A DNA stretch of 14,293 nucleotides. It comes from Phycisphaerae bacterium (lineage in GTDB: Bacteria > Planctomycetota > Phycisphaerae > SM23-33). The DNA lies in assembly GCA_022866005.1 (NCBI GenBank), contig JALHTV010000194.1, positions 1-14,293 on the forward strand, read 5' to 3'. This document shows, in pieces, positions 6,219-12,475 of the stretch; position 1 is the first letter of the stretch; every line of letters begins with the position of its first letter. The notes under the pieces were generated by a model that was not told where the DNA came from, did not search any database, and was given only the letters and a program-made list of their open reading frames with translations. Made by a program: the position numbers and the translations under genes.

Positions 6219-6611
6219 CTATCCGAAGGCGTTGGCGATGTGCTCCACCTGCGGCGGCTGGCCCGGGCGCAGGACCACCGAGACGACGTCGAAGCGAACG
6301 TTGTAGGCGGTGCAGTCCCGCCGGGAGAGGTAGTAGGCGGCGGCCTTGTGGAGGCGGCGGCGCTTGTCGGAGTCGATGGCGGAGGACGGGTCGGTCCAGG
6401 CGTCGTCGCAGCGGGTCTTGACCTCCACGAACACAATCGCGGGCCCCTGGAGGCCCTGGGCGGGGCGGCGATCCAGGGCGATCACGTCGATCTCCCCGCA
6501 GGGGCAGCGGTAGTTCCGCGCCAGGATCTTCAGGCCGCTGCGGACCAGATGGCGCCGGGCGAGTTGCTCACCGCGCCGCCCCAACGGCTTGGAGCGTCCG
6601 AAGGGCCACAT
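6219..6611 (-). CDS. yraN: YraN/UPF0102 family protein (restriction-endonuclease-like fold)
   Basis: 130 aa. Family hallmarks are present: GRRGEQLARRHL near the N-terminus, GEIDVIA (39-45), FVEVKTR (61-67) and FDVVSV (107-112). The Glu/Asp/Lys residues of GEID and EVKTR correspond to the nuclease-like active site of the PD-(D/E)xK or Holliday-junction-resolvase-like fold. The cellular role of the family is unsettled. The gene begins 7 bp after the rplS stop codon and ends 19 bp before tatD. Its position next to rplS suggests co-transcription with the ribosomal genes rather than a special partnership. Confidence 0.93.
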   Translation of the reverse strand: MWPFGRSKPLGRRGEQLARRHLVRSGLKILARNYRCPCGEIDVIALDRRPAQGLQGPAIVFVEVKTRCDDAWTDPSSAIDSDKRRRLHKAAAYYLSRRDCTAYNVRFDVVSVVLRPGQPPQVEHIANAFG

Positions 6612-6618
6612 GATTCAC

Positions 6619-7044
6619 TTAGCGGGCCTTGGCCGAGCCGGTCTGCTCGGCGTGGCCCTCGACGGCGGGGACGGATTCCTCCGCCCTGGTGCCTTTGTGG
6701 AGGCTATCCTTGAGCCGCCGGGCCTTGCCGACGCGCTCGCGGAGGAAGTAGAGCTTCGCCCGGCGGACCTTGCCCCCGCGGACGACCCCGATGGCGGTGA
6801 TCTTGGGGCTATGGAGGGGGAAGGTCCGCTCGACCCCCTCGTTGTTGACGATGCGGCGGACGGTGAAGGTCTCACTGATGCCGCTACCGCGGCGGCCGAT
6901 CACCACGCCCGAAAACGCCTGGATGCGCTCCTTGTCCCCCTCGACGATCTTGACCGCGACGTCGACCGTGTCACCGATGCGGAAGTCAGGGATGTCCTTC
7001 CTCATCTTCGACGCGACGGCTTTTCGCATCAGTTCCTGGCTCAC
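6619..7044 (-). CDS. rplS: 50S ribosomal protein L19
   Basis: 141 aa. L19 features are RIGDTVDVAVKIVEGDKERI (22-41), FSGVVIGRRGSG (44-55), GVERTFPLHSP (70-80) and the signature VRGGKVRRAKLYFLRERVGK (88-107). L19 lies at the 30S-50S interface. I chose the GTG start at 7044 because GGGAG stands about 8 nt upstream, while the internal ATG (7029) lacks a site. Bacterial L19 is usually about 115-130 residues; the extra length is a polar tail (about 115-141) with acidic and alanine-rich parts. It follows trmD by 15 bp and precedes yraN by 7 bp, in the conserved trmD-rplS order. Confidence 0.97.
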   Translation of the reverse strand: MSQELMRKAVASKMRKDIPDFRIGDTVDVAVKIVEGDKERIQAFSGVVIGRRGSGISETFTVRRIVNNEGVERTFPLHSPKITAIGVVRGGKVRRAKLYFLRERVGKARRLKDSLHKGTRAEESVPAVEGHAEQTGSAKAR

Positions 7045-7059
7045 GACGGTTCTCCCAGT

Positions 7060-7803
7060 CTAGCGCCTGCGCGTCCGGGGCGGTGCATCCGACAGGTCGC
7101 GGGTCTGCCCGGCGTCCTTGGCGTACTTGTTCCACAGGTCCGGGCGGCGCTGCATCGTCCGCAACTCGGCCTGCTGCGTCCGCCACGCGGCGATCCGGAG
7201 GTGGTCGCCGCTGAGCAGCACCTCCGGCACGACCATGCCGCGAAACTCCCGCGGGCGGGTGTACTGCGGATACTCCAGCAACCCCGCGCTGAACGACTCC
7301 TCATGCAGCGAGGCCTCTTGGCCCAGCGCCCCGGGCAGCAGCCGGACCACCGCGTCGATCAAGGCCATCGCGGCCACCTCTCCGCCCGACAGCACGAAGT
7401 CGCCCAGGCTCACCTCCACGTCGGCCAGGCCCATGCGGGTGCGCTCATCGAACCCTTCATAGTGCCCGGCCAGGAGGATCAGCCGCGGCTCAGCCGCGAG
7501 CGCCGCCGCCAACGCCTGGTCCAGCCGACGCCCCTGGGGGGTCAGCAGGACGACCTTGCCCGGATGGGGATGCTGTGGCCGGACGGCCTCGACGGCGTCG
7601 TAGACCGGCTGGCACATCAGCACCATGCCCGCCCCGCCTCCGTAGGGGGCGTCATCCACGCTGCCGTAGGCGTCGGTGGCGAAGCCGCGGAGGTTGGTCG
7701 CCACGATCTGGACCAGGCCTCGGCTCACCGCCCGGGCGACGATGCTCGCCTGGCAGAACGCGCTGATCACCTCGGGGAACAGCGTCAGGATGTCGATCCG
7801 CAT
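7060..7803 (-). CDS. trmD: tRNA (guanine-N1)-methyltransferase TrmD
   Basis: 247 aa from the ATG at 7803 (MRIDILTLFPEV); ATGs 6 and 30 bp upstream are also in frame, and none has a clear ribosome binding site. TrmD is a SPOUT-class knot enzyme that uses S-adenosylmethionine to methylate N1 of G37 in tRNAs, including tRNA-Pro(GGG), preventing frameshifts. Motifs are SVDDAPYGGGAGM (48-60), LAGHYEGFDERT (111-122), the knot loop LGDFVLSGGE (133-142), LIDAVVRLLPGALG (148-161) and SGDHLRIAAWR (198-208). Full length is intact. The gene sits between rpsP and rplS as in many bacteria, but rimM, normally just upstream, is missing. Confidence 0.97.
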   Translation of the reverse strand: MRIDILTLFPEVISAFCQASIVARAVSRGLVQIVATNLRGFATDAYGSVDDAPYGGGAGMVLMCQPVYDAVEAVRPQHPHPGKVVLLTPQGRRLDQALAAALAAEPRLILLAGHYEGFDERTRMGLADVEVSLGDFVLSGGEVAAMALIDAVVRLLPGALGQEASLHEESFSAGLLEYPQYTRPREFRGMVVPEVLLSGDHLRIAAWRTQQAELRTMQRRPDLWNKYAKDAGQTRDLSDAPPRTRRR

Positions 7804-7844
7804 GCCCATGGCGGCACGTAGTGACGTTCGCATGGCTAAGGCAA

Positions 7845-7861
7845 ACCCGCCTGCGGCGGGT
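7845..7861 (-). terminator. Hairpin in the rpsP-trmD gap, possible attenuator
   Basis: On the minus strand ACCCGCC and GGCGGGT form a 7-bp stem with a 3-nt loop, followed by TTGCC after the final T of the stem. It sits in the 141-bp gap after rpsP. Partial termination here would give more rpsP than trmD mRNA. The T-run is short, so the call is tentative. Confidence 0.35.
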
Positions 7862-7944
7862 GGCTACGAATTCGCGGGCCGGGGCCGCGATCACCTATTC
7901 CATTGACAAGGGGAAGTCCGATGAGGCCGGCGGCCTGGAGAGGA

Positions 7945-8199
7945 TCACTTCAACCCGATGCCCTGGCGTTTCAGCAACTGGGCCACTGTTTCGCTGGGCT
8001 GGGCGCCGGCCCGGAGCCAATGCTCGATCCGCTCGCGGTTCAACCACAACTGCTTGTCGGCGTCCTTGGCCTTGGGGTCGTACCAGCCAAGCTCCTCGAT
8101 GACCCGTCCGTCCCGAGGGCTTCGGATGTCCATGGCGCTGAGCCGGAAGCACGCGGAGTGACGCCGGCCGAATCTCTTAAGCCTGAGCTTGACCGCCAC
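7945..8199 (-). CDS. rpsP: 30S ribosomal protein S16
   Basis: 84 aa, normal S16 length. The N-terminal AVKLRLKRFGRRHSACFRL and the segment RSPRDGRVIEELGWYDP (26-42) match the family. The usual RPFYRIVVAD is replaced by HSACFRLSAMD. S16 is an early-binding protein of the 30S body. The start is GTG at 8199 with GGAG 8 nt upstream. It is the first gene of the minus-strand cluster, with a promoter at 8281-8308 and a leader of about 75 nt. The leader can form a 7-bp hairpin (8226-8244) and may carry regulation. The next gene in line is trmD, 141 bp away. Confidence 0.97.
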   Translation of the reverse strand: MAVKLRLKRFGRRHSACFRLSAMDIRSPRDGRVIEELGWYDPKAKDADKQLWLNRERIEHWLRAGAQPSETVAQLLKRQGIGLK

Positions 8200-8225
8200 G
8201 AGGCAATCTCCAAATTCCTTTGCCG

Positions 8226-8244
8226 GCCCCGGTTCGCCCGGGGC
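8226..8244 (-). promoter_or_regulatory. Hairpin in the rpsP leader
   Basis: GCCCCGG (8226-8232) pairs perfectly with CCGGGGC (8238-8244) around a 5-nt loop, about 27 nt upstream of the rpsP start codon. It could be a ribosomal-protein binding leader or merely GC-rich chance structure. Confidence 0.3.
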
Positions 8245-8280
8245 GCATACGGCAAGGTAAGGCTCCTGTGCGAAGGGGGT

Positions 8281-8308
8281 ATTCTAGCAACGACCGGGGA
8301 GCATGCAA
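8281..8308 (-). promoter_or_regulatory. Promoter of the rpsP-trmD-rplS cluster
   Basis: On the minus strand TTGCAT (8308-8303) and TAGAAT (8286-8281) are separated by 16 bp. TG is placed one base before the -10 box, giving an extended -10 element TGCTAGAAT. The -35 match is weak (3 of 6) and the -10 match good (5 of 6). Transcription should start near 8274. Confidence 0.5.
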
Positions 8309-8309
8309 G

Positions 8310-8598
8310 CCTTTTTGCGCCCGCCGAGTGTCTTTGTCCCTGGCCCGGGGGCCCTGTCTCCCACGACGATGGTCTGTCCCTGCCACCTGGGGGCGGCCCC
8401 TGGCAACAGGGGCTAGTTCGGGATGTTCCGATTTGGCTTGTTCACTTAAGCGCGGCCGCCACAGGCGCTTGCAAAGAGCCTTGCCCATGCGAGCCTGTGG
8501 GGGGGGCGGGCCGGGCCGGCTGGAAGGCAGCCCCGATGGGGGCGGCGGGCACGCGGGTGGGGTCGTTGGCCGGCTCGGTGGCGTTAGCGAGGCGAACG
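8310..8598. other. Gene-free stretch with palindromes, divergent intergenic region
   Basis: I see no credible gene here; the open frames are Arg/Pro-rich shadows without ribosome binding sites. It holds GC-rich palindromes. GGCCC-GGG-GGCC lies around 8343-8353. A perfect 7-bp stem with a GCAA tetraloop lies at 8396-8413. Two related words, TGTCTTTGTCCCTG (8329-8342) and GGTCTGTCCCTGCC (8371-8384), also occur. The mixture looks like decayed REP-type repeats, which cannot be settled from one window. Confidence 0.4.
8396..8413. repeat. Stem-loop with GNRA tetraloop in intergenic DNA
   Basis: GCCCCTG (8396-8402), GCAA (8403-8406) and CAGGGGC (8407-8413) form a perfect stem. The loop is GNRA type when read on the plus strand. 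It is not followed by T-residues. It may be a REP-like unit or part of an unrecognised small RNA. Confidence 0.4.
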
Positions 8599-8626
8599 TT
8601 GACTTCCCGGCAGATCGTGGTATACT
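8599..8626 (+). promoter_or_regulatory. Strong promoter upstream of the PEP-CTERM protein gene
   Basis: TTGACT (8599-8604) and TATACT (8621-8626) are separated by 16 bp, with TG one base before the -10 box (extended -10 TGGTATACT). Both boxes match consensus at 5 of 6 positions. Transcription would start near 8633, about 350 nt before the start codon of the next gene. Confidence 0.7.
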
Positions 8627-8632
8627 TGCATG

Positions 8633-8984
8633 TAGCGAGGATGGGAACGAAGCGCGCCTGGGGGCAGATCGCTGAGCAGGCCGTGGGCTTGCCGCGGCTG
8701 CTGCGCGTTTCGGTACATCGTCATCTGAGCATGTTATTTTTGTGGCGCGTTGCCACATTGACTCCTGGATAAGGATACAGACTAGGCAGTCAACGGAGGT
8801 CGTCGGGCCTGGAGCCTACTGGCCTTGGGGTCGCCGTTTTAGCCTGGCCGGTGTGTCGCTCATGGGTCCTGTCGCGTGGCGCCAGGTGGCCTGTGAGGGC
8901 ATTTGCCAGCCGGGAGTGACAGTGGCGGAAGACCCCCGCCCGCGGTGGATGGCGGCCTCGGAATCGCAAGAAGGAGAACGGAGC
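8633..8984 (+). promoter_or_regulatory. Long untranslated leader of the PEP-CTERM protein gene
   Basis: About 350 nt separate the predicted transcription start from ATG 8985. The leader contains a 6-bp hairpin TGTGGC/GCCACA (8741-8757) just after TTATTTTT (8734-8741). A second TTGACT at 8758-8763 has no good -10 partner. A possible 43-codon frame at 8641-8772 starts directly after GAGG with no spacing and is probably not translated. I could not match the leader to a known riboswitch class. It ends in a good Shine-Dalgarno, AAGGAG. Confidence 0.4.
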
Positions 8985-11060
8985 ATGAGGAGCACATTCC
9001 TAACGTGTTGCCTGCTTGTCGTAGCTGCTTTGGTGGCTGATCCCGCTTGGGCCCAGACGACCACCCAGATGGAGTTTATCGGCCCCAGCGCCGGGACGTC
9101 CAACTACAACGTGGCCGACAACTGGAACCAGTTGCAGCAGGTGGGTGGGACGGGTTTGTGGCTTCCGGCCGACCCGCATGTCCATCGGGTTCCGGCCAAC
9201 GACCAGCCCACGGCCAGGCGCGAGCTCGCCTTCATCCGTAGCGGCGCGACCGTGACCCTGGTGAACTCGGTGCCGCACATTTCTGGCCTGGACATCGGCG
9301 TGGCCGGGGACGTGACGAAGGATGCTGGCGGTACGATCCAGCCCCGCTCCGGCAGCACGCTGGAGATCCGGAGCGGCGGCAACGTGTTATTGACGGACTA
9401 CCCCGGCTCGGGTCCTGCCCGGCACACCACGACGGTCGGTGCCAACTATGACGGCACACTGACCATCGACGGTGGGAACTTCACTGACTATGGGGCGATG
9501 GTTGTCGGGGGTCGCGGTTCGGCCAACCCTGACGGCCTGATTCCCTACCAGGGCACGGGCCGCCTGAACGTCAGATCCGGCAACTTTGCCGCGGGTTACT
9601 ACCTTGGCGGCACGTACTTCCAGTTGTACATTGGCTCCGGCCGAACGTCGGACACGGCGGGCCGGAGGTGCACAGGCATCGCCAACTTCAGTGGCGGCAA
9701 CGTGTCCATCCGCGCGGATAGTGGATTGACCGTGGGCAACAACGGTGGCAAGGGGTCTCTGACCGTCAGTGGGGAGGATACGTACGTCGACAGCACGGAT
9801 GCCTACTTGTACGTCGGCGCGCCGGGGTACTATGGGAACGTCGGGGGCACTGTGGGGTACCATGAGCGGTCCGAAGGCACGTACATTCAGAACGGCGGCC
9901 AGGTCGACGCCCGCGGGATCATGATTGGCCAGTCTCACGCTGACGGCTACTTCGAGCTGAATGGCGGCGGCTTCATCGTGACCGGCGAAACGGAGAGCCG
10001 CGTCGGCCAGGGCGGAGGGAGGAAGATTCCTGGCAGCAATCCCGAGGCTGGCTGGCTCACCACGGGCGTCGGCTCGCTGGTCGTCAACGGTGGCTACTTC
10101 CAGTCGAACAATACGAAGACCAAGTTCATTATCGGAAAAGGCTCCACGGATGAGTCGGGCAGTGGGTATTTCGGTCCGGGAATCGGCGTGTTCCTGATCC
10201 GAGACGGCACGGTCGAGTTTAACCGTGGAGGCGACGCCGTCGACAACAGCATCGAGGTCGGCCACAACGGCGGGGGTAACTCCTACAGTTATGGCGAGCT
10301 CAGCGTCCTGGGCGGCACCCTGTTCGTGAACAAGCGCATCGTGCTGGCCAAGAACGAGACGACTACCGGCATCCTGCGTGTGAGCAAGGACGCCGTCGTC
10401 ACGCTGGGCTGGCTCGGCTGCTGGGTGGACGGGGAAGCCATTCCCACCAACCACATGCCGAAGATCATCGTGGACGTGACCGGGACCGGGCACTCGCTGA
10501 TCACCGTCTACCAGGACCTGTGGCTCAAAGGCACGCTGGACGTGCAGACCTATGGCTACCGACCCCGGGAAGGCGATCCGACCAAGATTATCGACCTGAA
10601 CGAGAGTCTGAGCTCGATTACCGGGGACTTCGAGGTCTTCACCAGCAACATCACCAACGGATTGCCGACCGACCCGCTCGATCCCAACGTGACGCTATCA
10701 GCCTTCCTCGGGATCCCGGTCGCGGGCGACCCCAACAACCCACCACCGGACGCAGCCTACTCCGTCACCTTCCGCGGCTACACGTATGGAGACGCCAACG
10801 GAGATCACAAGGTGGACGGTACCGACCTGGCGTTGATGGGTGGCGCGTGGTTGAAGACCGGGCAGACTTGGGGCACCTGCGAATTCAGCGGTGACCTGAG
10901 CGGGCTGGTGGATGGCAGCGACCTGGCCCTGCTGGGCGGCAACTGGATGTGGGTCAAACCGAGCCCGACGGCGCCCTCACCGGACGTCGCGCTGCCCGAG
11001 CCGGCGACGCTGGCCCTGCTGGCACTGGGTGGAACGGTTCTGGTCCGTCGAAGGAGATAG
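8985..11060 (+). CDS. Large secreted beta-repeat protein with dockerin-like calcium loops and PEP-CTERM anchor
   Basis: 691 aa. ATG 8985 follows AAGGAG about 8 nt upstream and begins a signal peptide (1-23, cleavage AWA-Q). The long middle region is Gly/Asn/Thr-rich with recurring units such as LTIDGGNFTDYGAMVVGG, LNVRSGNF and LTVSGEDTYVDS, typical of autotransporter-like or beta-helix surface proteins. Near the C-terminus DANGDHKVDGTDLALMGGAW (603-622) and GDLSGLVDGSDLALLGGNW (636-654) form a dockerin-like pair of calcium loops. Residues 671-691 are a PEP-CTERM signal: PEP, a hydrophobic helix, then RRRR. In PEP-CTERM systems an exosortase (not in this window) cleaves the signal and the protein goes to the cell surface or extracellular matrix. 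Ligand and precise role are unknown. The gene has its own promoter and is followed by two hairpins. Confidence 0.9.
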   Translation: MRSTFLTCCLLVVAALVADPAWAQTTTQMEFIGPSAGTSNYNVADNWNQLQQVGGTGLWLPADPHVHRVPANDQPTARRELAFIRSGATVTLVNSVPHISGLDIGVAGDVTKDAGGTIQPRSGSTLEIRSGGNVLLTDYPGSGPARHTTTVGANYDGTLTIDGGNFTDYGAMVVGGRGSANPDGLIPYQGTGRLNVRSGNFAAGYYLGGTYFQLYIGSGRTSDTAGRRCTGIANFSGGNVSIRADSGLTVGNNGGKGSLTVSGEDTYVDSTDAYLYVGAPGYYGNVGGTVGYHERSEGTYIQNGGQVDARGIMIGQSHADGYFELNGGGFIVTGETESRVGQGGGRKIPGSNPEAGWLTTGVGSLVVNGGYFQSNNTKTKFIIGKGSTDESGSGYFGPGIGVFLIRDGTVEFNRGGDAVDNSIEVGHNGGGNSYSYGELSVLGGTLFVNKRIVLAKNETTTGILRVSKDAVVTLGWLGCWVDGEAIPTNHMPKIIVDVTGTGHSLITVYQDLWLKGTLDVQTYGYRPREGDPTKIIDLNESLSSITGDFEVFTSNITNGLPTDPLDPNVTLSAFLGIPVAGDPNNPPPDAAYSVTFRGYTYGDANGDHKVDGTDLALMGGAWLKTGQTWGTCEFSGDLSGLVDGSDLALLGGNWMWVKPSPTAPSPDVALPEPATLALLALGGTVLVRRRR

Positions 11061-11089
11061 TTGCACCTATACATCATCATGATGACGCG

Positions 11090-11112
11090 GCGCTGGGCCT
11101 GACAGCCAGCGC
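11090..11112 (+). terminator. First hairpin after the PEP-CTERM gene
   Basis: GCGCTGG (11090-11096) and CCAGCGC (11106-11112) pair perfectly around a 9-nt loop, 29 bp after the stop codon. No T-run follows; it probably acts with the next hairpin. Confidence 0.4.
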
Positions 11113-11127
11113 GGCATGAGGAACCCA

Positions 11128-11163
11128 GATAGGGGCCTCGGCGAACTCACCGAGGCCCCTGTC
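11128..11163 (+). terminator. Strong hairpin terminator after the PEP-CTERM gene
   Basis: AGGGGCCTCGG (11131-11141) and CCGAGGCCCCT (11150-11160) form a perfect 11-bp stem, extended by three more pairs (one G-T). The loop is 8 nt. A weak T-rich tail (GTCGTATTTG) follows. It separates this gene from the promoter of the PIN-TRAM gene. Confidence 0.65.
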
Positions 11164-11230
11164 GTATTTGCCCGGGTCCGAGTCCCACGGGCCGCTGGAT
11201 CGGCGCCGGGGGGATCCGGCTGAAAGCGCC

Positions 11231-11258
11231 TTTACACCGCTTGGGCCCGTGGTATAGT
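11231..11258 (+). promoter_or_regulatory. Promoter of the PIN-TRAM gene
   Basis: TTTACA (11231-11236) and TATAGT (11253-11258) are separated by 16 bp, with TG one base before the -10 box (extended -10 TGGTATAGT). Each box matches consensus at 5 of 6 positions. Transcription should start near 11265, about 43 nt before the start codon. Confidence 0.7.
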
Positions 11259-11307
11259 TGGCTGGCACGGTCACATCCACGGGAGAACCGAGCGAGAAAG
11301 CAGAGCC

Positions 11308-12366
11308 ATGGTCCTTCACTTCCTGCGCATCTTCTTCATGTTAGTCGTCCTGGGCCTGACGATTCCCCTGGTCCTCAAGCAGGAGACCGGGCAAAGGGAC
11401 TTCGGCTACATGGCCGTGCGCATGCTGATGCCGGCCGGCCTGGCCTTTGTCCTGATCCTGGTGGACATCTTCTGGAAGCACAAGCGCCTTCGGGGCTTGA
11501 GCGGGCTGTTCTTTGGAGTCCTGGCCGGCGTGGTGTTGGCCTACGCCATCAACCGAGTGCTGGACCTGGGTCTTTCCCTCTACCCCACTCTGGTCGACCC
11601 CGACACCGCGCAGATCGTCATCTCCCTGGTCGATGCGGCGCTGATCTTCCTGTGCGTGACCATCGTCATGCAGACCAAGGACGATTTCCGGTTCATCATC
11701 CCCTACGTGGAGTTCGCCCGGCACGCCAAGGGCGCGCGTCCGCTGCTGTTGGACACCTCGGTGATCATCGACGGGCGCGTGGCGGACGTCGCCGAGACGG
11801 GCGTGCTGACCGGGGAGGTCGTGGTGCCGCGGTTCATCCTCAACGAACTCCAGTCGATCGCGGACTCCTCCGACAAGCTCAAGCGCAACCGCGGCCGACG
11901 CGGCCTGGACGTCCTGGCCAAGATGCGCGCCAGCGCCAAGATCGACGTCCGCATCCTGGACGCCCCCGCCGCCGCCGAGGAGGCCGCCGACACCGACGCC
12001 AAGCTCGTCGCCCTGGCCAAGCACCTGGATGGGTGGATCGTCACCAACGACTATAACCTCAACAAAGTGGCCCAGTTGCGCGGTGTGGACGTCATCAACA
12101 TCAACGACCTGGCCAACTCCCTTAAACCCGTGGTCCTGCCCGGAGAGACCCTCACGGTCCGCATCGTCAAGCCCGGGGAGGAGCCCGGCCAGGGGGTCGG
12201 CTACCTGGACGACGGAACGATGGTCGTCGCCGAGCAGGGGCGCGACCGGATCGGCAAGGAGGTCACGCTGTCGGTCACCAGTGTCTTGCAGACCTCGGCC
12301 GGCAAGATGATCTTCGGCCGCATCGACGCCGACAAGACCTTCGCCCGTCGCCCCGATCAGACTTGA
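11308..12366 (+). CDS. Membrane-anchored PIN-TRAM domain protein (YacL-like)
   Basis: 352 aa. Four hydrophobic segments (about 4-23, 40-55, 64-83 and 104-122) precede a cytoplasmic PIN domain (about 145-265). The PIN acidic residues are present: D149 in LLLDTSVIIDGR, E180 in ILNELQSIAD, D228/D230 in the DTDAKL segment, and D248 in IVTNDYNL. This is the layout of a metal-dependent RNase active site. A TRAM domain (about 275-340, e.g. GETLTVRIVKPGEEPGQGVGYLDDGTMVV in pieces) is a predicted RNA-binding module. The same architecture occurs in Bacillus YacL and relatives, whose target is not well established. ATG 11308 is chosen because it starts the first hydrophobic segment; the ribosome binding site is weak. 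It has its own promoter and a hairpin overlapping its stop codon. Confidence 0.93.
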   Translation: MVLHFLRIFFMLVVLGLTIPLVLKQETGQRDFGYMAVRMLMPAGLAFVLILVDIFWKHKRLRGLSGLFFGVLAGVVLAYAINRVLDLGLSLYPTLVDPDTAQIVISLVDAALIFLCVTIVMQTKDDFRFIIPYVEFARHAKGARPLLLDTSVIIDGRVADVAETGVLTGEVVVPRFILNELQSIADSSDKLKRNRGRRGLDVLAKMRASAKIDVRILDAPAAAEEAADTDAKLVALAKHLDGWIVTNDYNLNKVAQLRGVDVININDLANSLKPVVLPGETLTVRIVKPGEEPGQGVGYLDDGTMVVAEQGRDRIGKEVTLSVTSVLQTSAGKMIFGRIDADKTFARRPDQT

Positions 12367-12383
12367 GGGGCGTCGGTCCCCTC
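12365..12383 (+). terminator. Hairpin at the stop codon of the PIN-TRAM gene
   Basis: GAGGGG (12365-12370) and CCCCTC (12378-12383) pair around a 7-nt loop, overlapping the TGA stop codon. A second stem, CGCTCC (12384-12389) with GGAGCG (12404-12409), follows at once and ends in CAATTT. Termination is plausible but not certain. Confidence 0.35.
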
Positions 12384-12413
12384 CGCTCCATAACATCAGC
12401 GACGGAGCGCAAT

Positions 12414-12443
12414 TTGGCACTTCCGGGTCGGCGGCTCTAGGAT
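12414..12443 (+). promoter_or_regulatory. Possible promoter of the cytidylate-kinase-like gene
   Basis: TTGGCA (12414-12419, 5 of 6) and TAGGAT (12438-12443, 4 of 6) are separated by 18 bp, about 32 bp before the start codon. This is weaker than the other promoters here, and read-through from the PIN-TRAM gene is an alternative. Confidence 0.35.
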
Positions 12444-12475
12444 TAGCATGGAGCAGGCAACCGCGGGAGCGGATC

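Noticed and set aside
6200..6436. 79-residue extension of TatD
   Set aside because: It overlaps yraN in another frame and is Ser/Thr/Pro/Arg-rich. The TatD fold begins at MGPFIDSHCHL.
8327..8413. Possible small SRP RNA or other housekeeping RNA near rpsP
   Set aside because: I looked for the SRP core (GGAAG...GCAG) on both strands and did not find it in a suitable fold.
8177..8772. Several open frames in both directions in the intergenic region, including a 43-codon frame at 8641-8772
   Set aside because: They have Arg/Pro/Gly-rich composition, overlap rpsP or the promoters, and lack spaced ribosome binding sites.
8742..8984. 81-residue extension of the PEP-CTERM protein
   Set aside because: It would place the signal peptide internally. 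ATG 8985 has AAGGAG upstream and begins the signal peptide exactly.
9387..10493. 368-codon minus-strand frame
   Set aside because: It is antisense to the PEP-CTERM protein, whose repeats, signal peptide and C-terminal anchor are coherent. The antisense frame has no recognisable motif.
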